A stretch of 64,000 nt of DNA from positions 806,001 to 870,000 of the forward strand of contig JADJGC010000023.1 in NCBI GenBank assembly GCA_016708315.1, read 5' to 3'. Shown one piece after another: positions 17,605-24,723 of this stretch. The position numbers and the translations under genes were made by a program. Source of the stretch: a bacterium (GTDB lineage: Bacteria; Zixibacteria; MSB-5A5; CAIYYT01). A model generated the notes under the pieces. That model did no database searches. It was not told where the DNA came from and worked only from the letters and a program-made list of their open reading frames with translations. Numbering within the stretch: the first letter of the stretch is position 1; every line of letters starts with the position of its first letter.

Positions 17605-19274
17605 TTGTAGACGACGAAGAAATTGTACTCCATTTTGCCAGCGACGCTCTCTCAACCGTCGGGCATACGATTTCGTCTACCTCTATTCCCAAGGAAGCTC
17701 TGCGTCTGATCAGCTCGGAGAAATTTGATTTCCTTCTGACTGATATTAAGATGCCGGAGATGGATGGCATCACTCTGGCTAAGAAGGCGCTCGAGGCCGA
17801 TCCGGAGATCGGGATTCTCTTCATGACCGGTTATGCCGATGTTGAGACCGCTAAGAAAGCAATCGCGACCGGCGCTTACGACTACATCATGAAGCCGTTC
17901 GAGCTTCCCGAAATTCGCAATTCCGTCAATGCCGCATACGCCAAACGCAAAGAGATTCAGAAGAAGCAGGGTTCCAACGGCCTCCAGCATCTCTCCGAAT
18001 TGATGGGTGCACTCTACACCACCGGCGATGCCGAATCTCTGACTGGGTTAATTCTTCGTTTTGCCTTATTCCATTTCAGTCTGCAGGAAGGCCTGGTCTT
18101 CTTCCATAACAAGGGCGCCGACCAACTGCGCATTACGATGGGAAAGAGCGACGGAAACATCATCAACGCTACAATAGATGGTTTTCCAATCAGCAATTTC
18201 CCGCGTGATCTAATCGAAGGCGGTGAAACAGAATATTCCGGCAGCATCGATCGCCATCCATTTCTCTCGCAGCTTTCTTCCAATGAATCATGCTCCCATA
18301 TTTGCGAAGCACTGCGCGCCGGCAAGGGCACTCTTTGCTTCTTCTCGTTGCCTGCAACCGAAAAACTGAAACTGATACTGGTGGTCCGCACTGATGCAGA
18401 GATGACCGTCAATGAAGTGGATCGACAGATGCTGACGGTACTGCTCAGTTTGAGTTCCATTTCGCTTGATAACCTGATCCTGCTGCAAGAGGCACGAGAC
18501 GCCATGAGCCGTCTCGAGGATTTCAAGGATCATCTCGTCGGACTCGAACGCGCAGCTACTCAAGGCATGATGTCTTCTGAAATCGCCCATGAACTCAACA
18601 ACTTCATCGCGATCATTCTCTCCAACGTCGAATTGTTCGAAATGAAGGCGGCTGGCACCTATCCGGAAACTTCAGTGAAGTACCTGGAGAACGTGAAGAA
18701 AAATATTGGCAAGTTCGAGAAGTTCACGAATTCGCTTTCGGATGCCGGCAAGCTTGACACGAAGAGGCACACCGCCGATCTGAATGTCATGATTAACGAA
18801 ATCGTCACATTTGCGCGCCATCAGAAACGCTTCGGAAAGATCATCATTGATCTCGACCTCGATCTGAACTTGCCGCCGGTCTTGATCGATCAGTCGCAGA
18901 TTCAACAAGTTCTCTACAACATGCTCAATAATGCCGCTGACGCCATCGGCGCCGACAGGCGCGACGGACAAATCAAGCTCACAACCAAGTACGACAAGGA
19001 AAAACACGAATTTGCCCTCGTCGTAGTCGACAATGGTTGTGGATTCAGCCAGGAAAATCTGCAGAAAGCGTTCCGCGATCGATTCACCACGAAAGAGCAT
19101 GGCCACGGATTCGGGCTGACAGTTATTCGCAAGGTCATCCGTAACCACGGCGGAAACATCGTCGTCGATTCCCAGCCGAATGCCGGTGCAACTATCACAA
19201 TTACCGTCCCAATCGCCGATCCGGCTACGGCACACGAATCGACCGGTCGTATCCCGATTGCAGCAACGACATAA
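17481..19274 (+). CDS. Cytoplasmic hybrid: N-terminal receiver, GAF-like sensor, histidine kinase
   Basis: The order is REC (RILIVDDEE, then LLTDIKMPEMDGI, FMTGYAD and YIMKPFELPEI; numbered from the TTG, residues 37-155), a GAF-like region (175-340), HisKA-like helices with His370 in SSEIAHELNNFIAIIL, and HATPase_c (NMLNNAADAIG, VDNGCGF, GHGFGLTVI). No membrane segment is seen. Codon 1 is a TTG at 17481 that overlaps the previous gene by 124 nt. No other ATG, GTG or TTG lies before the receiver. A well-spaced AAGGAG (17564-17569) precedes an in-frame ATC at 17577 instead. Its REC domain may be the target of the upstream kinase. Confidence 0.88.
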   Translation: MQTVRFGRTSSGITAGRRNRRFKKRIEARSDKIASESARILIVDDEEIVLHFASDALSTVGHTISSTSIPKEALRLISSEKFDFLLTDIKMPEMDGITLAKKALEADPEIGILFMTGYADVETAKKAIATGAYDYIMKPFELPEIRNSVNAAYAKRKEIQKKQGSNGLQHLSELMGALYTTGDAESLTGLILRFALFHFSLQEGLVFFHNKGADQLRITMGKSDGNIINATIDGFPISNFPRDLIEGGETEYSGSIDRHPFLSQLSSNESCSHICEALRAGKGTLCFFSLPATEKLKLILVVRTDAEMTVNEVDRQMLTVLLSLSSISLDNLILLQEARDAMSRLEDFKDHLVGLERAATQGMMSSEIAHELNNFIAIILSNVELFEMKAAGTYPETSVKYLENVKKNIGKFEKFTNSLSDAGKLDTKRHTADLNVMINEIVTFARHQKRFGKIIIDLDLDLNLPPVLIDQSQIQQVLYNMLNNAADAIGADRRDGQIKLTTKYDKEKHEFALVVVDNGCGFSQENLQKAFRDRFTTKEHGHGFGLTVIRKVIRNHGGNIVVDSQPNAGATITITVPIADPATAHESTGRIPIAATT

Positions 19275-19289
19275 TCTCCACAAATAAGA

Positions 19290-19313
19290 AAGCCCCGGCA
19301 TTAACCGAGGCTT
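19290..19313. terminator. Hairpin terminator after the signalling operon
   Basis: The stem AAGCC-C-CGG / CCG-A-GGCTT has one internal mismatch and a CATTAA loop. It lies 16 nt after the hybrid kinase stop and 46 nt before the convergent FmdB gene. The flanks are A-rich and T-rich, so it could serve both sides. Confidence 0.6.
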
Positions 19314-19358
19314 CAATACTCTTGGTAACGCGAGCGACCGCCCGCTGATTTCTTACTG

Positions 19359-19556
19359 TCAGGAATACTTGGATTTCCCGCATCCGCAACCGGAGGACTT
19401 CGCTTTACTGCCACCCGATGCAAATGTCGAGAAAAGTCTTTCCAGGCGATCTGAGGCACAATGCGGACAGTGTTGCTCATCCGCATATCGTTCGCTCGTA
19501 ACTAACAAATCGAACTTGCGACCGCATTCCTTGCAGGAATATTCATAAATCGGCAT
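19359..19556 (-). CDS. FmdB-family zinc ribbon protein
   Basis: This is a 65-residue protein beginning MPIYEYSCKECGRKFDLL, the hallmark of the FmdB/CxxC putative regulatory family. The second zinc knuckle is HCPHCASDRLERL, and a Cys-rich tail (GCGCGKSKYS) follows. The ATG at 19556 is chosen because everything after it matches the family. An earlier start at 19586 would add unrelated residues and overlap the upstream gene. It begins one base after the stop of the candidate selenoprotein gene, so the two are probably co-translated. The function of the family is not settled. Confidence 0.88.
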   Translation of the reverse strand: MPIYEYSCKECGRKFDLLVTSERYADEQHCPHCASDRLERLFSTFASGGSKAKSSGCGCGKSKYS

Positions 19557-19557
19557 G

Positions 19558-19749
19558 CTAAACCTTTCCCTCGCTGAACCAGGCACCTAATAAGGCTCCG
19601 AAGACTGCTCCATAAACTGTTGACGCCACCGGCGACGAAGTCAGCATTCAGGTGCCCGTTCGGCAACCAATAAAATAGTAGTAAGCGTAACCGGCGCCTG
19701 CCAGCACAACGCTTGGAACCGCTATCATTGCAACTTTCTTCATATTCAT
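19558..19749 (-). CDS. Candidate selenoprotein, small DUF6132-like membrane protein (UGA read as Sec)
   Basis: The frame runs from ATG 19749 (or 19743) to TAG 19558-19560 and is interrupted only by TGA at 19648-19650. Before it the product reads AGAGYAYYYFIGCRTGT, and after it MLTSSPVASTVYGAVFGALL. From memory, relatives of this family read GCxSGTCxITSNP followed by STxYGALxGGLL, so the TGA replaces the second, conserved Cys. Both sides match the family across the stop in one frame with no indel. A stem-loop begins immediately after the UGA. The protein would be a 63-residue membrane hairpin with a Cys and a Sec. Alternatives are a TGC-to-TGA nonsense change or a consensus error. Confidence 0.65.
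19617..19650 (-). promoter_or_regulatory. SECIS-like stem-loop directly downstream of an in-frame UGA
   Basis: Read on the minus strand, the UGA is followed after 17 nt by a GGU apical loop (19630-19628) closed by a CGCC/GGCG stem. Outer pairs after a U-U mismatch and small bulges are G-C, UU/AA and CUG/CAG. Bacterial SECIS elements sit just after the UGA, about 16-37 nt to the apical loop, with G in the first loop positions. The E. coli fdhF loop also presents GGU, about 18 nt after its UGA. The fit is by eye and no folding was run. Confidence 0.5.
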
Positions 19750-19920
19750 ATACTTCGACGTCCTTGCGTGGGAATATAACCTCTAATCACCCTTCTAACA
19801 AGAAACTTGACCTCCTGTTCCATAAGCCTATCGAGCATGCCCCGATTGGTTCCCGTCAGCCAAAAACCGCTTGCTGGCGTTGGCGAAACCACGTATCGTG
19901 CGGATTATCAAGGAGTTGAA

Positions 19921-20385
19921 ATGAAACTGGAACTAAAACGAATTTCGCTCTGGGCGACGATCAAGATCTCCTTCCTGATCAACCTCGTGTTCGGCTTTAT
20001 CGTCGGCTGCTTCTACGCCCTCCTGTTGCTCATGATCTCATCAATGCCTTCGGCAGCATTTCGCGACAGCGAGTTTGACCAATTGTCCAGTATGTTCGGG
20101 GTATTAGCGATATTTGTCCCGTTCTTCGTTGCTTTCTTCGCCGCGATAATCAACACCATTTTCGCATTTATACTGGTGGTCGTTTACAATTTCTCGGCAA
20201 GAACAATGGGCGGACTCGAACTGGACTTCGCTTCCATTATTGAGTCGACCACCACTCTGGCGCCAATCGCACCAGTCCCTGCGCCAATACCGACAACTCC
20301 TCCCGCACCACAACCGGAACCGCCGTCGACTCAACCGCCGGACGACCAGACTCCAACCGAACCATCACAGGATTATCGACTATGA
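19921..20385 (+). CDS. DUF3566-like two-helix membrane protein with Pro-rich tail
   Basis: The ATG at 19921 follows AAGGAG at 5 nt; the longer frame from 19807 has no comparable signal. The 154-residue product has two transmembrane segments (about residues 14-40 and 60-95). They flank the pattern FVPFFVAFFAAIINTIFAFI, then LVVVYNFSARTMGGLEL, which resembles DUF3566. From residue 105 a tail of about 50 residues is dominated by Pro, Thr and Gln. The stop overlaps the gltX start (ATGA), suggesting coupled expression. The role is unknown. Confidence 0.78.
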   Translation: MKLELKRISLWATIKISFLINLVFGFIVGCFYALLLLMISSMPSAAFRDSEFDQLSSMFGVLAIFVPFFVAFFAAIINTIFAFILVVVYNFSARTMGGLELDFASIIESTTTLAPIAPVPAPIPTTPPAPQPEPPSTQPPDDQTPTEPSQDYRL

Positions 20386-21833
20386 ATTCAAATCAAGTCC
20401 GCGTGCGAATTGCACCTTCGCCGACCGGATATTTCCACGTCGGCACTGCGCGCACAGCAATATTCAATTGGCTTTACGCCCGCCATCACGGCGGCAAGTT
20501 TCTCCTTCGTATCGAGGATACCGACCAGGAGCGATCGAAAACGGAATTTGTCGATGTCATCCTCAATGGATTGCGTTGGCTGGGACTGAACTGGGACGAA
20601 GAGATCGTTTACCAATCAACTCGTCTGCACACCTACGGTCCGTTTGCTCATCAGTTGGTTGAAATGGGCAAAGCCTATCGCTGTTTTTGCTCTGCCGAAG
20701 ATTTACAACGCAAGCGCGAAGCCGCTCAAGCTGCCAAGACTGACTATCACTATGAACGCACTTGCCGCGACTTATCTGAATCACAAGTCGCTGAAAATCT
20801 CGCCGCAGGCAAACCATTTGTCATCAGGCTGAAGCTCCCGCTGAGCGGCATTGCGCATTTTGATGATGTCGTGCTTGGCAAAATGGAAAAAGACTATCAC
20901 GACCTCGATGACTTCATCATCCTCAAGACCGATGGCAACGCGATCTACAATTTTGCCGTCGTGATGGATGATCACGACATGGGCATTACGCATGTAATTC
21001 GCGGCAACGATCATATTACCAATACCTTCCTGCAGAAAGAAATCTATCAGGCGTTCGGCTGGCAATTGCCGATCTTCGGACACCTGTCGTTGATACTTCG
21101 CCCGGACAAAACCAAGGTCTCGAAACGTAAAGGCGACAAGAGTGTTGATGAGTACCAAAACGAGGGTTATCTGCCTGAGTCGATTCTGAATTTCCTGGCG
21201 TTGCTGGGTTGGTCGCCAAAAGATGATCGCGAGAAGATGACGCGACAGGAACTGATCGATGCGTTTGCTCTCGAAGGCATTAACGCTTCGAACGCAATTT
21301 TCAATCCGGAAAAACTGACGTGGCTAAACGGCCAATACATCATGGAGAAGACCGATCATCAGCTGGCGGAAATGGTCGCGCCGTTGTTAGTCGAAGCCGG
21401 ACTCACGACGAAGTATTACTTGGAGACTCGCTGGCAATGGTTGATGAAGATCATGGGAATGCTGAAAGAGCGCTGCAAACTTGTCACGGAGTTCGTGCCG
21501 GCCTGCACTTACTTCTTTGTCGACAACTTCCAGTATGATGAAAAAGGCGCCCAAAAGGCATTCACAAAAGACGCCGCGGTTCACATGACAAAACTCGCCG
21601 AGAAATTCGCAGCAATCAGCGATTTCACGCACGATTCGGCTGAAGCTGCCCTTCGTAGTCTTGCCGAAGAATTGGGCGTAAAACCCGCGGTCTTGATTCA
21701 CCCGACCCGACTGGCAGCCAGCGGTGTGACCGGAGGGCCGTCGCTCTTTGGTATGCTTGAAGCTATCGGCAAGGAACGAGTTGTCGCACGACTTCGTCGC
21801 GCCGTAGAATACATTGAAAGTCACGCCTCGTAG
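20382..21833 (+). CDS. gltX: Glutamyl-tRNA synthetase
   Basis: This is a 483-residue class I aminoacyl-tRNA synthetase. The start RVRIAPSPTGYFHVGTARTA contains the HIGH-equivalent HVGT, and LLRIEDTDQERS follows. The KMSKS-equivalent is KVSKRKGD near residue 248. The C-terminal anticodon-binding domain is full length. It charges tRNA-Glu, and possibly tRNA-Gln if the organism uses the amidotransferase route; the sequence alone does not settle this. The start overlaps the DUF3566-like gene by 4 nt. Confidence 0.96.
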   Translation: MNSNQVRVRIAPSPTGYFHVGTARTAIFNWLYARHHGGKFLLRIEDTDQERSKTEFVDVILNGLRWLGLNWDEEIVYQSTRLHTYGPFAHQLVEMGKAYRCFCSAEDLQRKREAAQAAKTDYHYERTCRDLSESQVAENLAAGKPFVIRLKLPLSGIAHFDDVVLGKMEKDYHDLDDFIILKTDGNAIYNFAVVMDDHDMGITHVIRGNDHITNTFLQKEIYQAFGWQLPIFGHLSLILRPDKTKVSKRKGDKSVDEYQNEGYLPESILNFLALLGWSPKDDREKMTRQELIDAFALEGINASNAIFNPEKLTWLNGQYIMEKTDHQLAEMVAPLLVEAGLTTKYYLETRWQWLMKIMGMLKERCKLVTEFVPACTYFFVDNFQYDEKGAQKAFTKDAAVHMTKLAEKFAAISDFTHDSAEAALRSLAEELGVKPAVLIHPTRLAASGVTGGPSLFGMLEAIGKERVVARLRRAVEYIESHAS

Positions 21834-21875
21834 ATTCGCACCGGCCGACGGTGCTATAGAAGAGAGGAGCCAAGA

Positions 21876-22037
21876 ATGGCAAACAAGATAGCTGCCCTAA
21901 AGCGCGAGATCGAGAATCTCGAAACAGAATACGCGCAGGCACAGAAACGACCGCAGCCGGATCACAAGCAGATTGATCACCTTTACAAGAAACTCAAAAA
22001 GGCGAAGAAAGAACTGCTGGAGCTGGAAGCCAAGTAG
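21876..22037 (+). CDS. Small charged coiled-coil protein, 53 residues
   Basis: The ORF starts at ATG 21876, 6 nt after GGAG in AGAGGAG, and ends TAG at 22037. The peptide begins MANKIAALKREIENLETEY and ends KKAKKELLELEAK. It is almost entirely heptad-like, with Leu, Ile, Lys and Glu. It resembles small DUF465/YdcH-type helical hairpins in size and composition, but I cannot assign it firmly. The gene lies 42 nt after gltX and before a hairpin, so it is probably co-transcribed. Confidence 0.75.
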   Translation: MANKIAALKREIENLETEYAQAQKRPQPDHKQIDHLYKKLKKAKKELLELEAK

Positions 22038-22076
22038 TCTCGGCAATCCAGAATCATCATTTCCCACAAAAGTGAA

Positions 22077-22101
22077 CCGGGCAGACTTGTGATCCGCCCG
22101 G
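22077..22101. terminator. Hairpin between convergent genes
   Basis: The 6-bp GC-rich stem CCGGGC / GCCCGG has a 13-nt loop. It lies 40 nt past the small coiled-coil gene and 63 nt past the convergent dockerin gene. A T-rich stretch follows on the minus strand (TTCACTTTTG). Confidence 0.55.
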
Positions 22102-22163
22102 CTTAGTCTCGACACTGATCAACGTCCTCACAACATCAGCTCGAGATGTAGTAATCTTGCCCG

Positions 22164-24098
22164 CTATGGACAGGCGGCACACGGCACGCTCCCGCCTGAG
22201 AAAATGTAACTGATTAGGTAAACCGCATCCGAAATTGTCACCAGCCCCGAACAATCTGTATCACCTGAATCGATCGGATTTGGTGCCGGCCCGCCCGAGA
22301 AAATGTAATTGATCAAGTATACTGCGTCAGAAATGGTGACCGATCCGCTATTGTCGGCATCTCCGCAGATGTATGGCGGATCGACTATGGTCACGGAAAC
22401 AAAGATCGTGTCTTTCAAGGGTATTGCACCAGCATCTTGAACTGAGATACCGAATAGGTATGTCGCACTAAATGTGGGTGTTCCGGATACGGTTCCCGCA
22501 GCACCCCCATTGAAGACACATCCAAACGGCAAGTCTCCACCAAAGAAAGTCCATGTGTACGGTGTCGTGCCGCCGATTGCAGTGAATTGATAATTGTATG
22601 GGACACCCTTGTAGCCATTTGGAAGCATGTAACTCTGAATATGCAATCGGCCGTCACATGCATCGCCGACTCCGTCGTGATTTTCATCAAACTGCTCTGC
22701 ATTTGCGGTGCTTATGCAGTTGTCGCAAACATCACCCGTAGAATCGGCGTCGCCATCTTCCTGACCCGGGTTAACTACGAAGTCACAATTGTCATCGACA
22801 TTCGACAATCCGTCCCCATCGGCATCGGGATCGCACAAGTCGCCTACGCCGTCACTGTCTAAATCAGACTGGTTGGCATTAGCAACTGCCGGGCAGTTGT
22901 CGCATTCATCGCCGGGTCCGTCGCTGTCCTGATCGCTCTGCGTGGGATTGCTCAATCGTCTGCAATTGTCATTGAGATCGTGCGCGCCATCCACATCGAG
23001 ATCGGTCAGGTTCCACGGCAGGTCAGCGCGAGCCGGTCCGCCAAACGCGCCCATGTCATTTCGCAGCCCGCCTCGCGACGGCCAGAGAGCGACTCCGGTG
23101 CTGTCGGGATGTTCGGGATCGTTAAAGGTCGGCGTTGAGTTTCCGGCATCGATGCAAGGCGATCCACTCTGAAGGTAGAATCCTTGTGCCATAAACATCG
23201 GGTTCGCATTGATATTCCCGGTGCCGGCAAATCCTCCCTGAACACAACTGAAAGAAACGGTCGGCGATCCGGCAATCTGTCCTCCCGTATTGCCATAGAT
23301 AATGTTGTTTCTTGCCAGAACCGTTGTTCCCTGTACCGAGAGTCCGCCTCCGGTCGAAGCGGAACTATTATAGACAATGGTGTTGTTCTCAAGTATTGAC
23401 TGAACCGGATTGTTCCATATCCAGACTCCTGCGCCGCCAAATGCTTCGCCGCCCGAGTTGCGAAAGAAGACGTTGTTTTGTATCACGGCGTCCGCGTGAA
23501 AGCACACCAATCCCCCGCCATAGCGTCCTTCATTCCACATAATCGCATTGTTGCGAATCTTCGGAGAGCCGAAGCCGGCGCGAATTCCGCCGCCTCCCGC
23601 CTCGGTAGTTCCGCCAGGTTTGTGAATCGCTTGGTTGTAGATGATGAGATTGTACATCACGGTCGCATTGGACTCAAGCAGGACGCCGCCGCCTTCATTG
23701 TAAATCTGACTGTCGGAAATATCAAACCAGAGTGTGCCTGTGCCTCCCGTAATAGTGAAACCAATCAACGCTGTCCCGTCCAGTTCTCCTGATCCAATGA
23801 TAACCACACTGCCGGTGTCCGGGTGCGCCGGTTGACTGCCGTCAATTACAGTGTTGGAAATGTGGGCCGGATCGCCGTCGATCACAAATTCGCTGGCGAC
23901 GACGATGAGCTTACCGCGGAAATTTATGTTCTCGTAGTAATAGCCGTCTGAGACAATTACCGTGTCCTGAAATCCGCAGGCGTCTATCGCAGCCTGAATT
24001 GTAGGATAAGAGCTTGGTACGGAGTGAATAGCCGCCTCAAGCGCAACCGAACTGAAGAGCCCTACAATCAAACTAATAGCTGTTAACCAACGAAACAC
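22164..24098 (-). CDS. Secreted parallel beta-helix protein with TSP3 repeats and dockerin-like C-terminus
   Basis: The start is the GTG at 24098, with GGAGG exactly 5 nt upstream, followed by the signal FRWLTAISLIVGLFSSVALEA. The upstream in-frame start at 24194 lacks this. Residues 30-360 form a right-handed beta-helix (YPTIQAAIDACGFQDTVIVS, then repeated xNNxI and GGGL turns as in pectin-lyase folds). Next come thrombospondin type 3 calcium repeats (DxDxDGxGDxCDNCP), then a Put_Ig-like segment. Two dockerin-type repeats close the protein: CGDADNSGSVTISDAVYLIN and TDCSGLVTISDAVYLI. It is presumably extracellular; the ligand is unknown and no cohesin is visible. Confidence 0.88.
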   Translation of the reverse strand: MFRWLTAISLIVGLFSSVALEAAIHSVPSSYPTIQAAIDACGFQDTVIVSDGYYYENINFRGKLIVVASEFVIDGDPAHISNTVIDGSQPAHPDTGSVVIIGSGELDGTALIGFTITGGTGTLWFDISDSQIYNEGGGVLLESNATVMYNLIIYNQAIHKPGGTTEAGGGGIRAGFGSPKIRNNAIMWNEGRYGGGLVCFHADAVIQNNVFFRNSGGEAFGGAGVWIWNNPVQSILENNTIVYNSSASTGGGLSVQGTTVLARNNIIYGNTGGQIAGSPTVSFSCVQGGFAGTGNINANPMFMAQGFYLQSGSPCIDAGNSTPTFNDPEHPDSTGVALWPSRGGLRNDMGAFGGPARADLPWNLTDLDVDGAHDLNDNCRRLSNPTQSDQDSDGPGDECDNCPAVANANQSDLDSDGVGDLCDPDADGDGLSNVDDNCDFVVNPGQEDGDADSTGDVCDNCISTANAEQFDENHDGVGDACDGRLHIQSYMLPNGYKGVPYNYQFTAIGGTTPYTWTFFGGDLPFGCVFNGGAAGTVSGTPTFSATYLFGISVQDAGAIPLKDTIFVSVTIVDPPYICGDADNSGSVTISDAVYLINYIFSGGPAPNPIDSGDTDCSGLVTISDAVYLISYIFSGGSVPCAACP

Positions 24099-24151
24099 TG
24101 TTGCCTCCACTCGAAATGAACTAGGCCAAACCCAGTACGACCAATGAGATC

Positions 24152-24177
24152 TATTTACGTAAGTACTTACATAAATA
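24152..24177. promoter_or_regulatory. 26-bp near-perfect palindrome, candidate operator
   Basis: The two 13-bp arms TATTTACGTAAGT and ACTTACATAAATA are inverted copies with a single mismatch, centred between 24164 and 24165. It lies 54-79 nt upstream of the GTG of the beta-helix dockerin gene. There is no T-run, so it reads as a protein-binding site rather than a terminator. The regulator is unknown. Confidence 0.55.
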
Positions 24178-24219
24178 CGAGCAAGAGCCGGCAATGTTTA
24201 ATGAATTGTAGTGTTTTTC

Positions 24220-24678
24220 TTAGGTCGGAAGTGGCGCAGCTGAAAAGAGAGCTGTGGCGAGCTGATCCTTGAGCGATTTCTCCGAGCGGGCCTCGATGAA
24301 TAGACAGCGTAGTCCCTGGGCAGTATAGACCTTCTGCTTGAGCTCGACGCGATCGCGGTAAAACGGCATGTGGGTGAATCCGCAGATTTCAATGAAGAGT
24401 CCGTAGTCGGGTAGGTAGAAATCGGGGCGATATTGCTTTCCTGAGAGTAACAACAGCGGCTCATAGATGAATTTGATGTTACGCTCCGCCAGAAACTCCG
24501 CACAGCACTTTTCCAAGCGCGACCGCACCGGTCGGCCAGCCTTGTTCTCAACAGAAGGCGCTGGCAATTTCGGACGCAAGGAGCGTTCGCCGCGTCGCAA
24601 TGGTATGCCGGTCTTCTTTGAGAACTTCCGCAAAAGATCTTCCCTGAGTAATGCTCCAACAAAACCAATGGGCGGCAC
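24220..24678 (-). CDS. DUF559/VSR-like PD-(D/E)xK nuclease-fold protein
   Basis: The core reads SRLEKCCAEFLAERNIKFIY, then a Glu, YRPDFYLPDYGLFIEICG and CLFIEARSEKSLKDQL. This matches the Vsr/DUF559 restriction-endonuclease-like fold. A helix with Glu is followed by the metal-binding Asp in RPDFYL and the Glu in FIEICG, where the usual Lys of ExK is Cys. The longest frame starts at GTG 24678, which lies inside the terminator hairpin of the upstream gene. A later TTG start is therefore possible, and the N-terminal 30 residues are uncertain. It may be a stand-alone nuclease or an inactive relative. Confidence 0.68.
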   Translation of the reverse strand: MPPIGFVGALLREDLLRKFSKKTGIPLRRGERSLRPKLPAPSVENKAGRPVRSRLEKCCAEFLAERNIKFIYEPLLLLSGKQYRPDFYLPDYGLFIEICGFTHMPFYRDRVELKQKVYTAQGLRCLFIEARSEKSLKDQLATALFSAAPLPT

Positions 24679-24691
24679 TTGGGCCGCCCAT
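24668..24691 (-). terminator. Intrinsic terminator of the metalloprotease-dockerin gene
   Basis: The perfect 9-bp stem ATGGGCGGC / GCCGCCCAT has a 6-nt loop. On the minus strand it is followed by TGGTTTTGTT. It begins 33 nt past the stop of the gene ending at 24724. Confidence 0.75.
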
Positions 24692-24723
24692 AAAATGATT
24701 ACTTAGATTTCAAACTCCAAGAC

